The notes beneath the pieces were generated by a model. The model saw only the letters and a program-made list of their open reading frames with translations, was not told the DNA's origin and ran no database searches. A program made the translations under genes and the position numbers. This document shows positions 19,277 through 30,450 of a stretch of DNA of 64,000 nucleotides, in pieces. Origin of the DNA: Haliotis asinina (taxonomy: Eukaryota > Mollusca > Gastropoda > Lepetellida > Haliotidae); assembly GCF_037392515.1 (NCBI RefSeq), contig NC_090280.1, positions 23,131,118-23,195,117 on the forward strand, given 5' to 3'. The stretch's first letter is position 1. Every line of letters begins with the position of its first letter.

Positions 19277-19350
19277 GCCCCGTTCCTCAAAGCGATCGTA
19301 ATTCCCATACTTTACCACAGACGTACGACAGTTCGCTTTGAGGAACGGGG
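19277..19350. repeat. Foldback (hairpin) element
   Basis: CCCCGTTCCTCAAAGCGA at 19278-19295 and its exact reverse complement TCGCTTTGAGGAACGGGG at 19333-19350 enclose about 37 bases that again contain ATCGTA and TACGAC. A perfect 18-base stem; looks like a short miniature inverted-repeat element. Confidence 0.85.
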
Positions 19351-19554
19351 TCCAGCCGCAGTTTTGAACATTTCAACTGATCATTGAAGCAAACCTGTCG
19401 CTCATTCCTATCAGGACTTTCACAATAATGATTTCTGTTCTGTTTACACAGAACTTCTGCGAAAGAAACTTGTCACAAAAGTGTGATTCAGCAGAGTTTC
19501 AAGGATACTTAATACGAGGTTCTGTTACCTAAAGCAAGGTAGGTTCTTACTCAC

Positions 19555-19854
19555 AGAGAACATCCAGCACATGTTCTTGACTCCAGTCAGACTTCAGTCC
19601 CTCCTCCACAGCCTGGCAACTGTAGATGTCTCCCCAGTTCTCTCTGCTGGCGTGAATTATTGTCAGGTCATCTCCACCTGTAGGAGACTCATCACCAGAT
19701 TCTAGCAGGGTCCTGTCCCTTCTCCAGATGTAGGTCATGGTCAGTAGGGGGTGGTCCTGGGGTAGACTCCGGGAGGTGGAGGAGCATGTAAGGGTGACAT
19801 TCTCACCTGATACAGGTGAGGCAGGTCCGGTGATGGTAGGTGTGGTTGGCCTCT
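19555..19854 (-). CDS. Gene 2 exon: first C2-like Ig domain, acceptor lost
   Basis: The coding part is intact and open: NVTLTCSSTS, YIWRRDR, IYSCQAVEEG, donor GTGAGTAAG. In genes 1 and 3 the exon follows TTTTCACAG; here about 25 bases are missing and the exon is preceded by GGTCTTTG with no AG in phase. The nearest AGs fall 2 or 4 bases inside the exon and would shift the frame. Because the exon is 300 nt and phase 1-1, skipping would be silent for the frame. Confidence 0.75.
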
Positions 19855-20822
19855 CAAAGACCTTAACCTTAACGCTTGTGTCAATGTACTACAATGTCAA
19901 TGTTTTTACTATATCCTCTATACTTGTTCATTAATTTTCCATCTATTAAATGTTAAACAGTTTAAGTGTTCTCTCGTCACGCCAAGGATCCTCACTCACT
20001 CACTCAGTGTTCCACAGTTACAACAGGGAATACGTGTTGACTGGATCTTAATGCTTCAAACCGTTTTGCTGAATAAATATGATAGTTACCCCGCAACTAC
20101 TTACTGAATCGAGTTAACAGTATTTTCCATAGAGAGGCGGTAAAAGATGCAAGACTGGTGCACTCGGATACACTTATTCATGTTAACCTGCGATAAAGCT
20201 TCTTTGTCGGCTTATATATGTCTTTTGGCATGGTTAATATCCTGCATTGGGAATAAACATTGTATTTAGCGACCCTTGTGCGTAGTAATGCGTGACGTCA
20301 CAAGCTCAGTTTTCTAATGATCACTCATTTGACTGCGTTACATTATGTAGTTCCCAGTCAACTTTTATGTTAAAGAATGTATTGTTGTCACCAAATATTA
20401 ACTTAGTTTGAAAAATGACAAGAAACACATATGGAATTTGGGAAACTTTCAGTTAAACTTTTGAACAACAAATATAATGTTCTCCCCATCGAAACAATAC
20501 CCCTTATGAACTCTCCAGTCTCATGTGTAAATTACTCATCGGTATCATGAAAAAGAACGGATCTGACCCCGAACAACTAGTTCTCAGATGTAAATTAGAG
20601 AGATCATATCTCTCATTACGAGACAACAATTTTCTCTCACCAAGGCACTCACAGTGCACGGCCGTCAATCTGGACACGATCGCCAATAGATGGGCGTGTT
20701 TGTTTACCGTGTGAAAGTAGTCACTAAAATTTGCGTATGACCTCTCTAATTTGCATCGGTATATGCATATGACCGCAAGGGATACCGAAAATATCCTTTG
20801 GCTTTATGGAATAGTTGACATA

Positions 20823-20965
20823 AATACCACACACAATACACACACATGCACACACACAATACACACATGCACACACACAATACACAAATTCACACACACA
20901 ATATACCCATGCACACACAATGCACACATGCACACACACAATGCACACATGTACACACAATACTA
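20823..20965. repeat. CA-rich microsatellite
   Basis: Repeats of ACACACAATACACACATGC-type units. The CACACATGTACACAC at 20944-20958 recurs exactly at 30457-30471, flanking the 9.5-kb insert. Confidence 0.9.
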
Positions 20966-20984
20966 TGGAATATTGTAAGGGGCA

Positions 20985-21300
20985 TTCTCGCGATCTCGAC
21001 CTTTGGAAGCAATTTTAAAAAGCCAAAAGTGCGAGAATGCGAGATCGCGTGAACGTGAGATTTGGCCAAAATCTCGCGTTCTCGCGATCTCGCATTCTCG
21101 TGTTTTTGGTACAGAGCACATTTCTGTCAAAAGTCGATAACATGAGAATTCGACATTTGTACATGCTGTCAGATCTCGCAAACCAGCAAACTCGACCTGT
21201 CAAATAAGGCCACAAAAACACGAAATCACGAGAAAACGAGAATGCGACGTTTCATTTTCTCGCATTCTCGCGATCTCATGATCTCACGTTTTAGACGTTG
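20985..21300. repeat. CGAGA hairpin repeat, cluster 1
   Basis: Alternating runs of GCGAGAATGCGAGATCGCG and TCTCGCGTTCTCGCGATCTC form several nested stems. The AGCCAAAAGTGCGAGAATGC and CTCGTGTTTTTGGTAC ends are shared with the clusters at 23.3 and 27.2 kb. Confidence 0.85.
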
Positions 21301-21394
21301 GTGTTGCGCATGCGCAATATCTCGAGGTCAAAGCGCATGCGCATGTTAGTAGCGTTGTGGTCATGCTTCATTCACGCTTTTTACTGCCCAAGCA

Positions 21395-21800
21395 TTTAAC
21401 AAATTTATGACAATGCTTGAAAATCCTTTGTAGTGTATGTAAGCCCGCTCCTGTTGTTATAATTTCTTATGTACTTCAAAATCCAGAACATGTTCGATAT
21501 AATTTAATAAACGAAATCGTGAACATGGATGTCAAATATAAGCGGAAACACTAAAGTGTGCTGAAGCTGGAAAAGGTTAACGTCAGTTAGTGATAAACTA
21601 TTGGATAAAGCCGCATCAATTCGCGACTATTCGCAGCTACACTGTATAGAAATAATCACTGACCTGGGCTTTTCTACATGATGTAATCTCATGCAAAGCT
21701 ATCATTAGTCTGTCTCACAGTCCCTAAACACAACATTGTCCCTCCTGCCTAGCCCTCAGTGCAATGCTTAAGCCCTAAGCGAAGCAAGTATAGATTTCAT
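21395..21800 (+). repeat. Dispersed repeat R1, copy 1
   Basis: Shares GCTTGAAAATCCTTTGTA, TATGTACTTC, AATAAACGAAAT-type runs, TTCGCAGCTA and TTAGTCTGTCTCACAGTCCC with the copy at 25.8 kb; the last third is also at 30.3 kb inverted. No open frame. Type unknown, probably a non-autonomous element. Confidence 0.75.
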
Positions 21801-23269
21801 CAGGTCAGGTTCAGGTCTGGTCTCCCTTGAACTCCTTTTAATTTTATACCAATCTATTTGTCACAATCAAAATTATATATTCACAGACAAAGCCTTAGTC
21901 TATGCTAGTAGTGTGTAGCAGGCTGCTAAAATGTGCTTGTCTAGTGTTTATTCGACACCATATTAACTACTTTCGGCCCAAAATACTAGTTTGTCTTCCG
22001 CTCCCACCTGACTGCAAAACATCCTGACTTACACAGTTCTTTGTCTCCTGGCTCCAAGAAATAGAAATACATTTGTGTCGCTAATATTTGTGTTCCCGTA
22101 GCGGCCATGACACAGTGAGTCCAATGCTTTATTAACGCAGACTACGGGTTATGAGTGACATATCTGTTCCATATCGGGGTGGAAGAAGGCTCTCTGTAAC
22201 ACAAATATACACAATATGCATAACATAGCATCACATCTAATAAGCTTGTCGTCATAATCATCATCATCGTAAATGCATAATCATAATGCATAAAGGTGCA
22301 CGTACAGTGATTAAGCGCCGCAATATAGTACAGATGACTTACGTTATCACAGGTTTACAGTGATATACAAAACGAGAGTTAGCAAAAATATTTATATTAA
22401 TACATAGTATAATAATGAAATGGACTAGATATACTGTGTACAGAACATGGGGGTAACGCGAAAGATATTGTACAAAGAAACCTATAACGTGTGAGTGACA
22501 CGAGAGTGGGTCTGCATATCCAGCAACACCACAGTCAACGCATGCATTAAACGCATATATGTACAACACACTGATCAAATGTAATCTGTGTCAAGTACAT
22601 ACAATATACATGATAGGTGAGATAGATCAATCTTTGAAGATACAGACACTAGACAGCAAACAAGAACTCTATCCAGCATATTGCCTAAACAGAAAACAAC
22701 TTAACCATAAATGATTCAAACTGATTCATACAAGTTAAATGGTACACTGTATATTGACTTTTGTTTTGTTTACCATGAGCACATTTGTACCTACTTTGTG
22801 TAGTGATTAATATTAGGGTTTAATTGACTATGTGTGTCACTATTGAAATGCCCAGCAACTAACCTTTGACTCTGACCTATAACTGTGACACAGAATTGTA
22901 AATGAAACTAAAAGACAAGATGCAGCTGACAACTACTTACAGCTGAAATACATAAAACATGCGTGCTCTACGAGACCACTATATTCTGATATAAGATAAT
23001 ATACAACGCATGCCTATTATTTATTTATTTGTGTACACAATATGCAACCACTTAATTCATCCCTATTACACCATACGTTCTTTGCTTGGTGAAATACTCC
23101 ACAAACGTATCGTACGACAGTAATTTACACAGGTACCCAAAAAAGTTCGCCTTCAAAAAAGTAAATGTGGTTTAATATTCCTTCCGTCTTCCATGCTTTT
23201 TAGAAATTAATCAACCTCTCTGAGCTACCCGTGATCTGAATTCAACATGACTGTATAGGTAACTGGCAG
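21801..23269. other. Non-coding DNA, nothing recognised
   Basis: AT-rich with scattered short microsatellites; no exon, repeat family or RNA gene that I can support. Confidence 0.5.
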
Positions 23270-23690
23270 AAAAGCGCGAGATTGCGAGATTGCGAGATTG
23301 CGAGATCGCGAGATTTGTCAAGTGTCGCAATCTCGCGTTCTCACGTCCTCGCGTTCTCGTGTTTTTGAAAATGGCTATCTAGAACTGTATATGCAATTGG
23401 TACAAAAGCACGAGAACGCGACATTGCGAGATCGCGAGATCTCGTGTTCTCGCGTTCTTGTGTTTTTGAAAATGGGTATCTAGAACTGTATAGGCAATTG
23501 GTACAAAAGCACGAGAACGCGACATTGCGAGATCGCGAGATTTGTCAAGTGTCGCCATCTCGCGTTCTCGTGTTTTTGAAATCACAGTCTAGTACTATAT
23601 TGGCACTTGGAACAAAAACACGAGAACGCGAGATCGCTAGATTTCTCAAAAATCGCAATGTCGCGTTCTCGTGTTTTTGAAAATCGCTAC
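23270..23690. repeat. CGAGA hairpin repeat, cluster 2 (tandem)
   Basis: Three to four tandem units of about 110 bases. Each has a stem made of AAAGCACGAGAACGCGA and TCGCGTTCTCGTGTTTTT around CATTGCGAGATCGCGAGATT, joined by a spacer TCTAGAACTGTATAGGCAAT. The spacer keeps its order, so the tandem unit includes both stem and spacer. Confidence 0.88.
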
Positions 23691-24357
23691 AATGCCATGG
23701 AAAAATATCTACTGCGCCAGTCGATGGTTAAAGTATGGATTGATAAGATGAAATCTATTTAACTTGATAATATTTCCATCTTCATTGTGATGGTAACAAA
23801 TGAAACATTTGAAGTGTAACTATCTGCCAGTGGGAACATTGTGAGGACTGAAAAGTAACGAAGTCAATGTACATCTTTATACTTATATAATAACATATAA
23901 TCCTAATATATATATATATATATAATCCTAATTAGTTTTGTTATCATATTATTTCGCGTTTTGAAACTTAATAAGAAGCGTCATCATATACGTATAGTGC
24001 ATATATAACATTGTACATGTGGTAATATCTAGACATTTTATAGATTGGCAACCTGAATCATATTTCACACACACACGCCTTAAGTGCGATCTAGTGTATG
24101 TTGAATCATTACCAAACTGAAAAATTAGTCTCATCGATCAGTTCAGACAATGATCTACAGCTCGTCCAATCCGATTTTTTTTCGTGTGAAAGTGAAAAGA
24201 GACAATACAAACATCTATTGTTACACGAAATTCCAATTCCTTGTTTCATAAGCAAATGGTATTTACAAATTAATTTCAATTCGTATTTCTATATTTAATA
24301 TCGAGGTTTAGGCAGCATGGCGTTAACTGAGACGTCACAGACTGCCACTGTTTGAAG

Positions 24358-24472
24358 TTAAGGGGTTTGGTGGCAAATGTAAGCGGGCGGAGCAGAAAAA
24401 AAATCCCCAGCAAAGCCCGGAGAGATTTTCACGACTCAAAGGGGTTACATATGCTACCAAAACCGAGGAGGA
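24358..24472. repeat. Small foldback element
   Basis: The ends GGTTTGGTGGCAAATGTAA and TTACATATGCTACCAAAACC are near-perfect inverted repeats. Related to 4.345-4.445 kb. Confidence 0.6.
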
Positions 24473-24679
24473 GTATTTTATCCAAATTTGAACAGTCATG
24501 AATGTAAAACACAAATACTAGTTTGTATTAATTCAGATTTGTGCAATTTTTCTTGTGTGAACACTATATTGATGGAACAGCCCTCATGATGGATCAGCCT
24601 GGCATTCAAAACCTTGTCTTGCACGTTCATAACACGTGCTAAACGTGCCCTGCACGTGCGGCTGCTCATTCTTCTCTGG

Positions 24680-24750
24680 TATCCTTCGTAGTCTAGTGGA
24701 TAAAACCTCCACGCAAGAGAGCGAACGGTTGCGGATTCCAAACCAGTTAC
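24680..24750 (+). mobile_element. tRNA-like SINE head
   Basis: TCCTTCGTAGTCTAGTGGAT has an A-box-like TAGTCTAGTGG and is followed about 35 bases later by GGTTGCGGATTCCAA, a degraded B box. It does not fold as a full functional tRNA by eye, so I read it as a retroposed tRNA-derived sequence. Confidence 0.4.
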
Positions 24751-24770
24751 CAGCTGTATTTTGGAGTGTG

Positions 24771-24946
24771 TGAGTGAGTATAGTTTTACGCCGCACTCAC
24801 CAATATTCCAGCTATTTGGAAGCGGTCTGCAAATAATCGAGTCTGGACCAGACAATCTAATGAGCAACAACATGAGCAGAGATCTGTCCAACTGGGAACC
24901 GATGACATGTGTCAACCAAGTCAGCGAGCCTGACTACCTGATCCCC
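24771..24946 (-). mobile_element. SINE copy (family S1), truncated
   Basis: GTGAGTGAGTATAGTTTTAC, CGCCGCACTCACCAATATTC, ATAATCGAGTCTGGACCAGA and CAACCAAGTCAGCGAGCCTG. It stops before the CCCGGGACCTTCACGGGT end. Confidence 0.9.
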
Positions 24947-25127
24947 TGTATTTTGAAAGTTTTCAGTAATGTAATATTTTGTGACAGCTGTATCAGTCAT
25001 AAAAAGCATGGTCATTCCACCTTTCATTTGGTTAAATAACGACCATTTCCAAACCTAAATTATGACATGGTCGAAATGTAACCTGACATGAGATTTCAAA
25101 ACGTGTTCTTCAAAACCTAGGTTTAGA

Positions 25128-25368
25128 TTGAGTGAGTTTAGTTTTACGCCGCACTCAGCAATATTACAGCTATGGCGGTGGTCTGTAAATAATCGAGTCT
25201 GGACCAGACAATCCAGTGATCAACAACATGAGCATCGATCTGCGCAATTGGGAACCGATGACATGTGACCACCCGATCCCGTTAGTCGCCTCTTACGACC
25301 AGCTGAGTTGCCTTTTATGGCAAGCATGGGTTGCTGGAGGCCTATTCTACCCCGGGACCTTCACGGGT
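25128..25368 (-). mobile_element. SINE, near full-length, with target-site duplication (family S1)
   Basis: Flanked by a perfect 12-base direct repeat CCTAGGTTTAGA at 25116-25127 and 25369-25380. On the minus strand the element starts ACCCGTGAAGGTCCCGGGGT, includes GCAACCCATGCTTGCCATAA and CATCGGTTCCCAATTGCGCA, and ends GTAAAACTAAACTCACTCAA. A long target duplication plus a CTCA tail indicates LINE-driven retroposition. Likely one of the youngest insertions here. Confidence 0.93.
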
Positions 25369-25781
25369 CCTAGGTTTAGAAATGATCAGTGCAACGTCAC
25401 AGCAGAGCACTACCTGATTATGGAAGAAACCTAGTTTACTGCAGACAAAATCGGAGATAGGTTAATAAGAGATCGTTATCAATCTTCATTGCGCTTCTAT
25501 GAACGTTTTATCACCGCCACTACGTTTCGTTTCGTTTCCTATGCTATCCTATTCCCTTGTTTTGTTTTGTTTTTTTCATTAAACGTCCGGCTCTCGCCGT
25601 GTCTGTATTGAAGCGTTGGTGTTGTTGTTTACTGGCGCTCGCTATACAACGAATAGTGTCCACGTTCTATCACGATCAATTACGCTCCTTTGTGCTACGA
25701 CACATTCTTCTGCGTTTGGTGTGCTTTCCTATGAATTGTGTCACGCTGCCAGACAAAATTAATGATTGTAAATTCATGACA

Positions 25782-26135
25782 TAGCTTGAAAATCCTTTGT
25801 AATTTGCATAACGAAGTGTATGGTAGTGTATATAATCCCGCTCCCGTTGATAGAATTTCCTATGTACTTCAGAATCCTCAACATGTTCATTATACTTTAA
25901 CAAACGAAATAGTGAACTTAAGTGTCAAATATAAGTAAAATCATGAAAGTGTCTGGAAGCTGAGGAAAATATTTACGTCAGTCTGCGATAAAGTAATGCT
26001 TAAGGTCGCATCGGTTCGCAGCTATTCGCAGCAAGACCGGCAGTTACAGCAAAATTCACAGACCAGTGAGAATCTCCATAACGTAATATCACACACGGCT
26101 ATCATTAGTTTGTCTCACAGTCCCTAAAGACGTAT
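25782..26135 (+). repeat. Dispersed repeat R1, copy 2
   Basis: AGCTTGAAAATCCTTTGTAA through GGTTCGCAGCTATTCGCAGC to TTTGTCTCACAGTCCCTAAA. Same order as at 21.4 kb. Confidence 0.75.
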
Positions 26136-27144
26136 TTTAGCCCACCCATGGGAGAGATTTTTAATATCGCTCTCAATTAGCGGAATTAAATAAACATGAG
26201 CTGAAATTTGTCAGGATACTTACAGACATACTTTCATTTATTTAGAACCCCCAAAATATTACTTCGGCTAGGGCCGAGCTCTCAAAGCCAGCTTAAATCT
26301 AGAACATGGATCTTGAATTGTAGTTAAATCCCTAGATTGGTATCATATCTACCGATGTTTACGTAAATATGATTCCAATCTATGGCTTGAAATACACTTG
26401 AAGATACATTTGAGAGGTCAAAGATGCTTCTGAAGGAACGTGCCAAGCCGGACAGAACGCTTGTGATATAGTGTGTCTGTTGAGACTATACAGAAAAGAG
26501 TGCTGTGCTTTGAGCAAACTTGTTGGCACATGCTCTACTAAGTTTTATTTAGGTAGATATAATTGCATTTTGTCTGTCATGTGTACTAGTAAATTTATGC
26601 ATTTGCATACTCGCGGGCTAACGGCTTTCGGCTCAATTTATGCTTTTCAGAATACAGTGGAAATACATACGATTTTTGTACGTGCGAATGCTTGGTTTGA
26701 TCCTTTATAACATAGTACAAAATGTTGTGATTTAATATATTTCTTTTAAGACATATTAATAATCATGTCACAGTTGCCCATGGCCACTCTTCTTTAACAT
26801 AAACGTGCTGATTCAGCATGAGACAATAAAGGTTAATTAGGAAACCCCAAGAGTTTTAATTAAGGAAAGAAAAGCTGTCAAAACACTGTCACTTCCTGCC
26901 CAGGAACCCAGGATGTCACACCCTCACAAGCTAAGAGAAGTAAGGAACCTTCTCACGCAGCCAGACAACACAAAACAACAAGACAGTATCTTTTCTCTGG
27001 GACTCTCGGTATGTTATGAATGTTGGTTTTTCATCGTTAACTATACAGTTTCAACCAAACCATACCTGGAATTCAGATTTCGTTTTAATATTCTGCATTC
27101 CAGTTCTAGTAGTACCCGGTGGCCCCACTTAGGCCATCCCGCAA
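26136..27144. other. Non-coding DNA, nothing recognised
   Basis: No exon, RNA gene or known repeat seen. Short open frames on the plus strand show no domain or duplicate. Confidence 0.5.
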
Positions 27145-27340
27145 TCAGGTGTTCTCGCGTTCTTATGTTTATTGAGATCGGTACATAAAATAGAAGAGTA
27201 CGGGCAACTCCTGCAAAAGCACGAGATCGCGAGATAGCGAAATCACGAGATCTGTCAAATGTCGCGATCTCAGAAATCATTACCTGGAACTGTATGGCCC
27301 ATGGACACAAAAGCACGTGAACGCGAGACTGCGAGATGTA
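27145..27340. repeat. CGAGA hairpin repeat, cluster 3
   Basis: AAAGCACGAGATCGCGAGAT, TCTGTCAAATGTCGCGATCT and AAAAGCACGTGAACGCGAGA repeat the words of cluster 2 in a more decayed, dispersed form. Confidence 0.75.
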
Positions 27341-29021
27341 ACTGATGCACACTCTTGTCAGTTTCAAGTCCTGCTTTGTACTTGGACGAATGACAGATTC
27401 CAGCCACGCAGTAGTTTACCATCTCTACTGACATGATTTTTGACTGGATCGAGCGCAAATTCAGAGAATTCATGTATTTTCCAAACCCAACATCTCTATA
27501 TACATTCTTCATGGATAACGTCTTGTTTTAGTGTGTATGATTTTGTTTGACAACATTATATGAATCCATACTGAAACGACGCATCAAGTACACAAAAAGA
27601 AGTTGTTATCCATAAAGAATCTTACTTTCTTGTGACTCGTTATACTTCTAAAATGCCCATCAAACAGATCATCTGTCTGTACACACAATGAACCCTCAGC
27701 ATATCAGCAAATGAAACAGCCAATCAGAAGCCGTCGTTACTCCTGAGTGCACATCCAGGTGCTAAGACTGGGTTCGGTCTCCCGAGGACTTCGTTTCGGG
27801 GGAAGTAAGTCCAAGTACAAAATATTGCACTTTTGAATCGCGATTGTACACTTATAATTTTGTTTATTTCTTTTTTGTAAAAGCAGCAATGTATATTACA
27901 TATCATGAATAAGTGATGAATGTGTTTTAATTATGTTTGATTTTTTGGTTGCATGTGACCTTTAATCATTGAACACAACAGGTATTAATATGCTTGTAAA
28001 CCAAATAAAACTCAGCACTCGGAATATCATTTAACAAATAGTAGTAGTTCGTGTTTGGTACTATTTTCTCTATCCTATAAGTATGAATACATTTGACCAG
28101 TGTATGGCACTTACACGAGGTTATTGCATACGTTGACTGTGCGGATGCTGGATGTGTGGACACAGTCCCGTGTCACCCACAAGATAGGTTTCGTTGTACA
28201 ATATTTATAGTATATTCTAATTCAGCTTAGTATGTAACACGACTTCTGACTGGTCAATGCTATGAATTTCCGACCGTATAATCAGCATATACGGCCGCAA
28301 TTTGAAAACCGATTAACCAAAACCTTTGAATGAATCCCAACACTGTCAGGGTAACGCTGTTTTTTTCATATTTTGTATACATTTGCAGAAGCACTAGGTC
28401 AGTTAACTCACCTATCCCGCAAAAAATGGATGGAAAGACAGCGCAGCATCATAAATTTTGTTGTAAGATCAAACAATTTACTTGCAACGGGCTGTTCACC
28501 CATCATTGTTAGATCATGGAACAAGATTCATGACGTCATTATGGAGTGTCACGTCAACCACTATAACGTCATTTGACTAAAGAACTGTAACGGTCCGTCG
28601 GTAAGGAATCAAAGGACCATTATCATTTACAGCGGTCCGCTCATTTCTGATAACCAGAGGGCGGTTTCATGTTAATTCCATTTTATTTTAACTGTAACAC
28701 TATGATTTATTCATCATAGTCAGGCTTAGTCAGTGTGAACATAACAACCGTGCTGAAGGGAACTAATTTGTCTGGTGATTGTCTAAGTTCATGGAGTGAT
28801 ATGATTAACCTTTTAGCTAGGGGAACTTTGACCTGATTTAAAAAAATAATTTTGTTTTCACTAAAACCAGCATAAAACGAGTTGAATTAGAATTGGGATA
28901 ATGTACTGTGGTTGACGAATTAGGGACGTAATTAAGTTATATAACCTACGGTACACATCCCCAGTCCGTCAAACACAGTACAGTTATCCCCTCTTTTCAC
29001 CATTAGGCCACATGTTATTTT
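27341..29021. other. Non-coding DNA, nothing recognised
   Basis: No supported gene. A plus-strand open stretch at 28.4-28.58 kb (containing SRKKWMERQRSIINFVV) has no second copy or splice context here. Confidence 0.45.
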
Positions 29022-29156
29022 AAGGTAACGCTATTTTTCAGGGCATATCATTTGCGAAAGCCCGAGGTCTTTCACAAAATGCCCGACGAAGGATCGCAGT
29101 TAGAAAGGACCGAGGGATCCTGTAAATGATAATGCCCTGACAATTAGCGTTACCGT
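29022..29156. repeat. Imperfect palindrome / foldback element
   Basis: GGTAACGCTATTTTTCAGGG on the left pairs with GGTAACGCTAATTGTCAGGG read from the right on the other strand, followed by CATATCATTT/CATTATCATTT and CCGAGGTC/CCTCGGTCC. Arms of about 45 bases with several mismatches. Confidence 0.75.
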
Positions 29157-30234
29157 TATTATAGCTAAAATAAATATAATTTTAGTAAAAAAGAACACAA
29201 GCAACGCCATCGGTTTAGAAGCATTTACTGCTAACAACAAACGACGAAGATCAATGACACACATTTTACAAATATAGACACGACATAGAACAACACAGAT
29301 GACGTCACTGTTTTCAGTGCTCAACAACGTTAGCCTTCCAGTCGATATTTTTATTGCTGTATGTTGTAATTTATGGAACGATTGTGATGGTTGGCACAAG
29401 AAAGAAAGTGCATGATGACACATGTGTATGTGACGAATGTGATCATTATATTGTCAATAATGAGCTCAGGTTCAAACGAGCCGTAGGTGATTGAACTTCA
29501 ACTGCTGAGCTACTTATGACGTCACCTAACAACGGGATGGATAATGACCCTCATCAAGCATTTTACAGGCATTAGCAAGCTACATTGACCGCTCATTTCC
29601 GATAACGTGCGATAATAATTCTATCCATTTCAGCTCTAAAACTCTTTACGCAACGTTCATTTTGTTGATCACTGTAAACATGTAATCACGAAAGTGACCT
29701 GTGTTATATTGCATGGCGTAATACATGTATACGCCCTCTGTTTATTATGAAGGCATGTTCATCAGATGTGTTTTAATGTTATGTACATAGTGTATATTAT
29801 TGTTATTACAGGGTGTGTTCTTCCCGAAATATATGGAAATAAACAGGTATCTCACACATAACCCCTAGTCTGTGGTTAATAAGACATTGGAACTTATGGC
29901 TACCACAGGAAAACTAATATTTACGAAACAAATGTATTTCTATTTCTTTGAATGTGGAGACAAAAGATTAATGCAAGGCAGGGTGTTTTGTAGTCAGGCT
30001 TGAGCAGAAGAAAATATATTGATTAATATTTCATGGCCCATAGTGCTGAAAATGGTGTCGAGTAAAACATTGGACACGCTCATTTTAGCCGATTGATACA
30101 ATTTGGTGTGTTAGAATTTTGCTTGAACGTATATGTTAGCCTGGCATTAACGTTTTGCCTGTGAATATATACATTTTTGATTGTATACCCATTTAAACTG
30201 AAAACGCGCCCAAGACAGAATAGACCTGAACCCG

Positions 30235-30450
30235 AGGAAAATCAAGACTTGCTTCAACTTAGGGCTAAACCATTGCAGTGAGGGCTGGACAGTAGAGAAA
30301 GATAATGTCTTCAGGGACTGTGAGACAGACTAATGCTGGCCTCGTATGATATTACATAATGGAGAAACTCACTGGTCTGTGATTATTTCTGTGACTGCCG
30401 GTGTTGCTGCGACTAGCTGCGAACTGACGCGGCTTTAAGCATTATTCCAT
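30235..30450 (-). repeat. Dispersed repeat R1, copy 3, inverted
   Basis: Read on the minus strand: TAATGCTTAAAGCCGCGTCA, GTTCGCAGCTAGTCGCAGCA, CACAGACCAGTGAG and GTCTGTCTCACAGTCCCTGA. Its outer end coincides with the right end of the 9.5-kb insert. Confidence 0.75.

Noticed and set aside
20724-21052. Cys/Val or His/Thr-rich open frames on both strands
   Set aside because: CA-repeat translation artefacts.
23270-23690. CRISPR-like spaced repeats
   Set aside because: Spacers are not unique; stem and spacer repeat together, and the host is a eukaryote.
24496-24915. 139-residue minus-strand open frame
   Set aside because: Its start is S1 SINE sequence (the MTHVIGS type reading from ATGACATGTGTC...) and the rest is unrelated non-coding DNA.
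28330-28576. Plus-strand frame with SRKKWMERQRSIINFVV, possible transposase piece
   Set aside because: Too short and without a recognisable catalytic motif or second copy; left unassigned.
29100-29423. 107-residue minus-strand open frame with a hydrophobic C-terminus
   Set aside because: Overlaps the palindrome at 29.02-29.16 kb; no duplicate, domain or splice context.
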